The notes under the pieces: generated by a model
Seen by the model: only the letters and a program-made list of their open reading frames with translations
Database searches by the model: none
What the model was told of the DNA's origin: nothing
Made by a program: the position numbers and the translations under genes
Shown: piece after piece, positions 18,163-26,202 of the stretch
How the letters are laid out: every line of letters starts with the position of its first letter
Numbering within the stretch: position 1 is the first letter of the stretch
Origin: Flavobacteriaceae bacterium
Lineage (GTDB): Bacteria; Bacteroidota; Bacteroidia; Flavobacteriales; Flavobacteriaceae
Direction: 5' to 3'
Assembly (NCBI GenBank): GCA_018608765.1
Contig: JABAYY010000078.1
Span: forward strand, 1 to 36,961
DNA: 36,961 nt

Positions 18163-18196
18163 AAAAAAACGCCTTGATTTCTCATGGCGTTTTTTT
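18163..18196. terminator. Bidirectional terminator between queE and the DUF2911 gene
   Basis: An 11-bp perfect stem (AAAAAAACGCC at 18163-18173, GGCGTTTTTTT at 18186-18196) has a 12-nt loop. The A and T tracts make it functional in both directions, for queE (plus) and the convergent DUF2911 gene (minus). Confidence 0.8.
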
Positions 18197-18212
18197 ATGA
18201 TAAATTTTCAGC

Positions 18213-18758
18213 TTATTTTGTAAAGGGTACGGCAATTCTAACTGTTCCCCAGCCTATGTGCATATGTACCCCGTCGTCTGATTTTTCAAAAGCAATAGAA
18301 AATGCTTCTAAATTTTCTTTACCATCTGTTACTGGAACCACTATACGTGCAACATCATTTTTTTGGTTGTAGTAATAACTTCCCCAAACATTTAAGTCAG
18401 TACTAACAATCGCAGTCCATTCTTCCTCTCCTGGAATTAGGTAAAACGTATACGTGCCAGCTTTTATTTTAGTGGTGCCTAACATCATATCTGTGTATAA
18501 TGTTAATTCAGCAGCTTCATTAGCCCCAGTTCTCCATACGTTTCCTTCGGGAGCTAATTTACCAACCGAACGTCCTTTCAATTGTGGACGGCTGTATGTT
18601 ATTTTAATAAGTTTGTCTGATTCTTTATAAGAACTTGGAAAGGATGCTGCATCCATAGGACTTTTGTCTAGCCCTTTAAATTTCTGAGCATTTACATTAA
18701 ATGATACTAACATTAAAAATGCAAATACAATTGAGGCAATAAAATTTGATTTTTTCAT
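18213..18758 (-). CDS. DUF2911 family secreted protein
   Basis: The 181-residue protein has a Sec signal peptide (residues 1-24, ending NVNAQ). The DUF2911 pattern common in Bacteroidota follows: IKITYSRPQLKGRSVG (~52-67), GNVWRTGANEAAELTLYTD, KAGTYTFYLIPGEEEWTAIV and VWGSYYYNQKNDVARI. The family has no firm biochemical role. The conserved Arg/Trp/Asn clusters suggest a small beta-sandwich binding protein, which is an inference. It is convergent with queE and ends at a shared terminator. Upstream, at 18785-18792, the minus strand has a weak -7-like TACTTTTA. Confidence 0.85.
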   Translation of the reverse strand: MKKSNFIASIVFAFLMLVSFNVNAQKFKGLDKSPMDAASFPSSYKESDKLIKITYSRPQLKGRSVGKLAPEGNVWRTGANEAAELTLYTDMMLGTTKIKAGTYTFYLIPGEEEWTAIVSTDLNVWGSYYYNQKNDVARIVVPVTDGKENLEAFSIAFEKSDDGVHMHIGWGTVRIAVPFTK

Positions 18759-19003
18759 AATTATTAAGATGTATTAGTTTTTTTTAAAAGTACTTTTTAA
18801 TAAACTAAATAGTCGTAAAGAAATACTAAAGTTTACAGATTTAAAGTTTAAATCAGTTCGTTTAAAAAACCCTGCTGCGTATTCTGTGATATAAACAAAT
18901 AAAACCCTCGTTACTTCATGATTTACATTTCATTTAATATTGTTTATGTTCCGCGAAGTCACAGACTTTGCGGAGCTGCTAAGTCTAGAAATTGATTACT
19001 CTA
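18759..19003. other. Intergenic spacer between two minus-strand genes
   Basis: This 245-bp AT-rich spacer contains a GC-richer 10-bp hairpin at 18950-18974, listed separately. A weak promoter-like box for the DUF2911 gene is near 18790. No open reading frame with recognisable content is present. Confidence 0.5.
18950..18974. repeat. REP-like hairpin
   Basis: TCCGCGAAGT (18950-18959) and ACTTTGCGGA (18965-18974) pair over 10 bp, with one G-U pair and a CACAG loop. The stem is clearly more GC-rich than its surroundings, and no T tract follows in either direction. That is more like a repetitive extragenic palindrome than a Rho-independent terminator. It lies 30 bp past the stop codon of the gene at 19004-19636. 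Confidence 0.45.
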
Positions 19004-19636
19004 CTAATGCGGTATGTTCAGTATTAAATTAATAGGTTTTATGGATAGTAACTCAGTTTTAATTTTATATCCACCAGATGTTTTACCTGTACCACTCACT
19101 ACCTTGTATTTTCCAGGGTATTTCATTTTATCTAATTTTTCAAAGGGATGCAAACACGCAACGCGATATAGAGAAAAAAGCTCATCATCACTTTTTTCAA
19201 GCACAATTGTTTGAGAGGTTACCGGTCTTTTTCTTTTTGTATTTTTATAAATTGAAAGCTTTACATTTCTGAACAGGCTGTCAGATTCGATTTCCTCAAA
19301 ATTATATTCATGATTTAAATAGGCTTTAGTAGATTCAATTTTAGAGGTGCGTAAGTATTTGAAAATAAAATATTTATCAGAATCCTCATCGCTTTGTGTA
19401 ATTTCGTAAGTATGGCAGATTTGTTTTTTAAAATCAGATACAAATGCTGTAGAAGAAGATGTAAAAGTCCCTATGGTTAGAAAATAATCATCATTGGTCG
19501 CGTTTGAGCAAACAATACGACTGTGTTCTTTGTCACTCACTTTTTGGGTGTAGGTTGCTATCAAGTCAAATTTATAAGTTTGAGCGTAAGTTGTTGCTCC
19601 AAAAAATAAGTATAGAAATAACAGTAGAGGTTTCAT
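19004..19636 (-). CDS. Uncharacterised secreted protein
   Basis: The 210-residue product has a clean Sec signal peptide (residues 1 to ~19, ending TTYAQ). A lysine- and serine-rich, mostly beta-type mature region follows, with two cysteines about 31 residues apart (Cys43, Cys74) and another near residue 160 (RVACLHPFEKL). I recognise no domain and no T9SS sorting tail. It stands alone on the minus strand, with a 245-bp spacer below and the 520-bp asnB upstream region above. Codon usage and composition look like the neighbouring genes. The coding call rests on its length, signal peptide and lack of a competing frame. Confidence 0.65.
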   Translation of the reverse strand: MKPLLLFLYLFFGATTYAQTYKFDLIATYTQKVSDKEHSRIVCSNATNDDYFLTIGTFTSSSTAFVSDFKKQICHTYEITQSDEDSDKYFIFKYLRTSKIESTKAYLNHEYNFEEIESDSLFRNVKLSIYKNTKRKRPVTSQTIVLEKSDDELFSLYRVACLHPFEKLDKMKYPGKYKVVSGTGKTSGGYKIKTELLSIKPINLILNIPH

Positions 19637-19825
19637 TTGTTTTTCTTTTTTGTGGTTTTAATAAGTCACACGACAGGCATCCTGAGTTACAGTACACGCG
19701 CATTCACTTAAAAGAAAAATTGGTTATGAAGAATTAGATTTGAGACCTAATTTTTGTAAATGTAAAAATATAAATACAGAATCCAAATAAAAAATGATAT
19801 TTTTATAAATATAATTTAATAGTAT

Positions 19826-19854
19826 CAGTAAACTAACAGTAAAGTATCAGTAAA
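19826..19854 (+). repeat. Three helically phased CAGTAAA direct repeats
   Basis: CAGTAAA occurs at 19826-19832, 19837-19843 and 19848-19854, with exactly 11 bp from start to start. The outer two copies are also preceded by the same GTAT. Spacing of one helical turn puts all copies on one face of the DNA, as expected for a cooperatively bound operator. Confidence 0.55.
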
Positions 19855-19889
19855 ATAACATAAAAAAAGAGAATACTGCATTTAAGCTT

Positions 19890-19917
19890 CCTTACCAAAC
19901 GTAAGGAAAAACCTTAC
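19890..19917. promoter_or_regulatory. Candidate operator of three alternating CCTTAC half-sites
   Basis: CCTTAC (19890-19895), its inverse GTAAGG (19901-19906) and CCTTAC again (19912-19917) start exactly 11 bp apart. The first two arms extend to TTCCTTAC/GTAAGGAA. They form a binding-site-like palindrome, with a third half-site overlapping as a second palindrome. No T tract or coding role explains it. Confidence 0.45.
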
Positions 19918-19937
19918 TTATAAAACACAGCTTTTCT

Positions 19938-20006
19938 TAAAGTCATAAGCAAATGTTGTGGTAGGAGCCTAACAACTATTAGTCATTTTAATCCAATGAC
20001 TTTAGT
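19938..20006 (+). ncRNA. Possible structured RNA or attenuator-like element upstream of asnB
   Basis: TAAAGTCAT (19938-19946) is the exact complement of ATGACTTTA (19996-20004), giving a 9-bp outer stem. Inside it, GTTGT..TAG (19955-19964) can pair with CTAACAAC (19969-19976) around a GAGC loop. AGTCATT (19981-19987) can alternatively pair with AATGACT (19995-20001), which competes with the outer stem. Mutually exclusive stems are typical of switching leaders but can also arise by chance in AT-rich DNA. No promoter was recognised upstream of it. Confidence 0.25.
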
Positions 20007-20126
20007 TTCTTAACTTTTTGGGCGAGCAGCACGTTATTTAATTACATTTTAATACTTATTTTATATTATAGGTTTCAATTTATTACCATTTAATACTTTT
20101 CTATTTATAATATATAACGATAGCTG

Positions 20127-20134
20127 CATATTTG
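20127..20134 (+). promoter_or_regulatory. Possible asnB promoter -7 box
   Basis: CATATTTG matches TAnnTTTG at seven of eight positions, with a TTA about 19 bp upstream. It ends 25 bp before the asnB ATG. If this is the promoter, the repeats at 19.8-20.0 kb lie upstream of the transcript and would act as DNA sites. Confidence 0.4.
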
Positions 20135-20159
20135 CAGTCTAAATAATTAAGAAACTATT

Positions 20160-21827
20160 ATGTGTGGAATTGTATGTGCATTTGATTTAAAACAAAAATC
20201 AGAAATTTTAAGACCTCAAGTGCTTGAAATGTCAAAAAAAATAAGACACCGCGGACCGGACTGGAGTGGTATATACAGCGATGAAAAAACAGTGATGGCA
20301 CACGAGCGATTGGCCATTGTAGATCCTGCATCTGGAAAGCAACCGCTATTCAGCGAAGATCAAAAACTTATTTTGGCAGCCAATGGTGAGATTTATAACC
20401 ACCAAGACATCCGAGCAAAATATGAAGGTAAATATGCCTTTCAAACTCAAAGTGACTGCGAAGTTATTTTGGCACTCTACAAAGACAAAGGCGTTGATTT
20501 TGTGGACGACCTCAATGGCATTTTTGGATTCGCGATTTATGATGTCGAGAACGATGCTTATTTTATTGCCCGCGACCACATGGGAATCATTCCTTTATAT
20601 ATGGGGTGGGATCAAAACGGAACGTTTTATGTTGCTTCAGAACTGAAAGCTTTAGAAGGAGTTTGCACAAAAATAGAGTTGTTTCCCCCAGGACATTATA
20701 TGTCAAGTACCGACGGCAAACTTGTGCAGTGGTACAAGCGTAGTTGGGATGAATATGCCGCTGTCAAAGAAAACGAAACTCAAATTTCAGAAATAAAAAC
20801 CGCACTCGAAGAAGCAGTACACAGACAAATGATGTCCGACGTGCCTTACGGAGTATTGTTGTCGGGAGGATTGGATTCATCTGTGATTTCCGCAGTTGCA
20901 AAAAAATATTCCTCAAGACGTGTAGAGTCCAATGACGAAACCGATGCCTGGTGGCCACAACTGCACTCCTTTTCGGTAGGTCTCGACGGCTCGCCAGATT
21001 TGGCAGCAGCACAAGTGGTTGCAGATCATATTGGAACCGTACATCACGAAATTAAATTCACCATTCAAGAAGGATTGGACGCCATCAAAGACGTGGTTTA
21101 CAACCTTGAAACCTATGATATTACTACCATTCGAGCGTCCACGCCCATGTACTTAATGGCGCGTGTGATCAAATCCATGGGTATCAAAATGGTGCTTTCT
21201 GGGGAAGGTGCTGATGAGTTGTTTGGCGGGTATTTATATTTTCACAAAGCCCCCGATGCTCAGGAGTTTCATGAAGAAACCGTACGTAAATTAAACAAAC
21301 TTCACATGTACGATTGCTTGCGCGCCAACAAAAGTTTAGCCGCATGGGGTATTGAAGGACGTGTGCCATTTTTGGACAAAGAATTTATGGATGTTGCAAT
21401 GCGCATCAATCCTCAAGATAAAATGATCAATGGCGAGCGCATGGAAAAATGGGTGGTACGTAAAGCCTTTGAAGACATGTTGCCCGAAAGTGTAGCTTGG
21501 CGTCAAAAAGAGCAATTTAGTGATGGCGTGGGTTACAGTTGGATAGACACCTTAAAAGAAGTGGTGGATGCTGAGGTTTCTGATGAACAGTTGGCGAATG
21601 CACATTTTAGATATCCAATCCAAACTCCACAAAACAAAGAAGAATTCTATTACCGTTCTATTTTTGAAACGCATTTTCCAAGCGATGCGGCAGCGCTCTG
21701 TGTGCCCCAAGAGCCAAGTGTAGCATGCAGCACCAAAATTGCATTGGAGTGGGATGAAGCTTTTAAAAACATGAACGACCCGAGTGGAAGAGCGGTTGCC
21801 AAAGTGCATGACAAGGCTTACGACTAA
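20160..21827 (+). CDS. asnB: Asparagine synthase B (glutamine-hydrolysing)
   Basis: The 555-residue enzyme makes asparagine from aspartate, ATP and glutamine. Cys2 is the class-II glutaminase nucleophile (MCGIVCAFD), with RHRGPDWSG and AANGEIYNH in the amidotransferase domain. The synthetase domain has the PP-loop SGGLDSS at residues 235-241 and GEGADELFGGYLYFHKAP further on. The C-terminal part keeps EGRVPFLDKEFMDVAM. Length and motif order match the E. coli AsnB type. The start at MCG is fixed by the requirement for an N-terminal Cys after Met removal. The gene is monocistronic, with an unusual upstream region and a strong terminator downstream. Confidence 0.97.
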   Translation: MCGIVCAFDLKQKSEILRPQVLEMSKKIRHRGPDWSGIYSDEKTVMAHERLAIVDPASGKQPLFSEDQKLILAANGEIYNHQDIRAKYEGKYAFQTQSDCEVILALYKDKGVDFVDDLNGIFGFAIYDVENDAYFIARDHMGIIPLYMGWDQNGTFYVASELKALEGVCTKIELFPPGHYMSSTDGKLVQWYKRSWDEYAAVKENETQISEIKTALEEAVHRQMMSDVPYGVLLSGGLDSSVISAVAKKYSSRRVESNDETDAWWPQLHSFSVGLDGSPDLAAAQVVADHIGTVHHEIKFTIQEGLDAIKDVVYNLETYDITTIRASTPMYLMARVIKSMGIKMVLSGEGADELFGGYLYFHKAPDAQEFHEETVRKLNKLHMYDCLRANKSLAAWGIEGRVPFLDKEFMDVAMRINPQDKMINGERMEKWVVRKAFEDMLPESVAWRQKEQFSDGVGYSWIDTLKEVVDAEVSDEQLANAHFRYPIQTPQNKEEFYYRSIFETHFPSDAAALCVPQEPSVACSTKIALEWDEAFKNMNDPSGRAVAKVHDKAYD

Positions 21828-21872
21828 AAAATCTTAAAACTCAAATAATAGCTTCTAAAGCGTTTGTTTTAG

Positions 21873-24029
<2,157 letters not shown>

Positions 24030-24053
24030 ATAGTAATCCCAAATCGTATTGAG

Positions 24054-25100
24054 ATGAAAAAAATAATTATTTTCTGTGCACTTCTTGTTGGAGTGAACGT
24101 ATCCAGTGCTCAAGACATTGGAGCTGTCGTACTTGGATCGGATGATGCCAGTACTTTAATACAAAACTACCTTAGTCCCTCAATGAAAGGACTTATGAGT
24201 AGTATGAACGGTGGGTGGTATTCCACCGCTAAATCGCATAAAAAACTTGGGTTTGATATTACTTTTGGACTCAATGCAGCTTTTACTCCGGGTAAAGACA
24301 AGGTATTTGAGTTTATAGCCGATGACTATAGTTTTTTATCAGTTGCAAACGGAGGAACAAGCATTCCAACCGTTTTAGGGAAAGACAGTTCGAACACTAC
24401 GTTTAATGTTTCAATCCCTTATCATGGGAATAACTATAAGACAGGATCTTTTGAATTGCCTGGTGGAATTGCAAAAGATTTACCTGTCAATGCCATTCCA
24501 ACCCCTTTTGTTCAAGTGGGTCTTGGATTGCCTTTTAAAACAACGATCAAATTAAGGTATGTTCCCAAAACAGGTTTTGCCTCAAAAGTAGACGCCAATT
24601 TAATTGGAGTGGGTCTTCAGCACGATTTAACTCAGTATCTTGGACTCGTAGGAAAGCTTCCGTTTTCCGTTTCCGTTTTAGGGGCTTATACCACTTCAAC
24701 AATCGACTACACAATTCAAACAGGAGATTTATCAGATCAAGTTTCTGTGACCAATGGGGGAGCTGAATTCAAATTAAATATTTGGACTGTTCAAGCATTG
24801 GGGTCGTTAGATTTTCAAATTGTGACTCTTTATGGAGGTATAGGTTACAATGGTGGAACGTCAACATTTAAAGTCAAAGGAGATTATAGTCTAACGTATG
24901 AGCTTGAATCTGCTGATGGAACCAATCAAGGTTCTGTGGTCGAATCTATTTCAGATCCAATTAGTTTAAAATTCAAATCCACGGGGGCGCGTGCTACCTT
25001 GGGTGCACGTTTAAACCTTCCTTTTGTTAAGATTTTTGCCGATTATACCATGCAAGAATACAGTACTGCATCCCTAGGCGTTGCAATTAGTTTTAGATAA
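24054..25100 (+). CDS. Outer-membrane beta-barrel-like protein (DUF6588-like)
   Basis: The 348-residue protein has a signal peptide (residues 1-20, ending VSSAQ). The mature part has alternating hydrophobic/polar strands typical of a small barrel and ends in SLGVAISFR, where the terminal aromatic plus charge pattern fits outer membrane insertion. Conserved-looking pieces are NYLSPSMKGLMSSMNGGWY near the N-terminus, PTPFVQVGLGLPFKTTIKLRY, GVGLQHDLTQYL and TLYGGIGYNGG. It resembles the Bacteroidota family catalogued as DUF6588, recalled from memory and not searched. No function is known. It sits between gyrB and mdh with 24- and 25-bp gaps and is probably co-transcribed with them. Confidence 0.75.
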   Translation: MKKIIIFCALLVGVNVSSAQDIGAVVLGSDDASTLIQNYLSPSMKGLMSSMNGGWYSTAKSHKKLGFDITFGLNAAFTPGKDKVFEFIADDYSFLSVANGGTSIPTVLGKDSSNTTFNVSIPYHGNNYKTGSFELPGGIAKDLPVNAIPTPFVQVGLGLPFKTTIKLRYVPKTGFASKVDANLIGVGLQHDLTQYLGLVGKLPFSVSVLGAYTTSTIDYTIQTGDLSDQVSVTNGGAEFKLNIWTVQALGSLDFQIVTLYGGIGYNGGTSTFKVKGDYSLTYELESADGTNQGSVVESISDPISLKFKSTGARATLGARLNLPFVKIFADYTMQEYSTASLGVAISFR

Positions 25101-25125
25101 TCATAGTAATAAAAAATAAATTAAA

Positions 25126-26052
25126 ATGAAAATAACAGTAGTTGGTGCTGGAGCAGTTGGAGCAAGTTGCGCAGAATACATCGCCATTAAAAACTTTGCT
25201 TCTGAAGTTGTTTTATTAGACATCAAAGAAGGCTATGCAGAAGGAAAAGCCATGGACTTGATGCAGTGTGCCTCCCTAAATGGTTTTGACACCAAAATAA
25301 CAGGTTCTACCAATGATTATTCAAAGACAGCAAACAGCGATATTTGTGTAATTACATCGGGAATTCCAAGAAAACCAGGAATGACACGTGAAGAATTGAT
25401 AGGAATCAATGCAGGAATTGTAAAAACAGTTTCTACAAGTTTGGTAGAGCAGTCTCCAAATACAGTCCTGATTGTTGTGAGTAACCCTATGGATACCATG
25501 ACCTATCTTGCTCATAAAGTTACAGGATTGCCATCCCATAAAATTATTGGAATGGGTGGGGCTTTAGATTCCGCACGTTTCAAATATAGATTGGCCGAAG
25601 CTTTAGAGGCTCCAATAAGTGATGTTGATGGCATGGTTATTGGCGGACATAGCGATGTTGGAATGGTGCCTTTAATCTCGCATGCAACTCGAAACAGTAT
25701 TAAAGTTTCAGAGTTCATATCAAATGAACGTCTAGAGCAAGTAAAGGAAGACACCAAAGTTGGTGGAGCAACTCTCACAAAACTTTTAGGTACGTCCGCT
25801 TGGTATGCACCAGGAGCAGCCGTAAGTGGATTGGTACAAGCAATTGCTTGTGATCAGAAAAAAATATTCCCATGTTCTGTAATGTTAGATGGTGAGTATG
25901 GCTTATCGGACTTGTGTATCGGAGTCCCTGTTGTCTTAGGTGCTAATGGAATCGAGAATATCGTCGAAATCAAACTGAGCGATAGCGAAAAAGCACATTT
26001 ACATACCAGCGCCGAAGGTGTTAAAAAAACAAATTCATTACTAGACGTGTAA
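25126..26052 (+). CDS. mdh: Malate dehydrogenase (LDH-like class)
   Basis: The 308-residue NAD-dependent enzyme interconverts malate and oxaloacetate in the TCA cycle. The Rossmann loop GAGAVGAS is at residues 7-14, followed by Asp32 at the end of the second strand (NAD preference). IPRKPGMTREEL supplies the substrate arginines Arg82 and Arg88, where Arg82 in place of Gln is what distinguishes malate from lactate dehydrogenase. LDSARFKYRLA has Asp148 and Arg151, and GGHSDVGMVP has the catalytic His175. It follows the DUF6588-like gene by 25 bp. No clear terminator is seen in the 150-bp gap before secDF. Confidence 0.96.
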   Translation: MKITVVGAGAVGASCAEYIAIKNFASEVVLLDIKEGYAEGKAMDLMQCASLNGFDTKITGSTNDYSKTANSDICVITSGIPRKPGMTREELIGINAGIVKTVSTSLVEQSPNTVLIVVSNPMDTMTYLAHKVTGLPSHKIIGMGGALDSARFKYRLAEALEAPISDVDGMVIGGHSDVGMVPLISHATRNSIKVSEFISNERLEQVKEDTKVGGATLTKLLGTSAWYAPGAAVSGLVQAIACDQKKIFPCSVMLDGEYGLSDLCIGVPVVLGANGIENIVEIKLSDSEKAHLHTSAEGVKKTNSLLDV

Positions 26053-26132
26053 CTATAGTAAGGTTGTGATTTGTGTTTTTGACTAAAAAACAGACATTAA
26101 AATACTCTTTTTATTGAAAACAAAAGATTCTA

Positions 26133-26163
26133 TTGTCAATTCACTTCGTAAATCATATATTTG
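26133..26163 (+). promoter_or_regulatory. secDF promoter
   Basis: TTG at 26133-26135 and TATATTTG at 26156-26163 are separated by 20 bp. Both match the Bacteroidota consensus. The -7 box ends 39 bp before the ATG. Confidence 0.6.
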
Positions 26164-26202
26164 CTCGTTTATAAAAATTAATGCATATTAAATTAATTCA
26201 CA

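Larger units (their letters stand above)
19637..20159. other. 520-bp gene-free region upstream of asnB with phased repeats and foldable sequence
   Basis: The stretch has no convincing open reading frame. It holds three CAGTAAA copies at 11-bp spacing (19826-19854). Next come three CCTTAC/GTAAGG half-sites, also at 11-bp spacing (19890-19917). After those are a region able to form nested stems (19938-20006) and a promoter-like box close to asnB (20127-20134). The density of ordered elements suggests regulatory DNA and perhaps an untranslated RNA. The target could be asnB, the divergent secreted-protein gene, or both. Confidence 0.5.

Noticed and set aside
19996-20013. Five-codon leader peptide (ATG ACT TTA GTT TCT TAA) that might control asnB
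   Set aside because: It contains no asparagine or aspartate codons, and a promoter-like box lies downstream of it. The short frame is probably coincidence.
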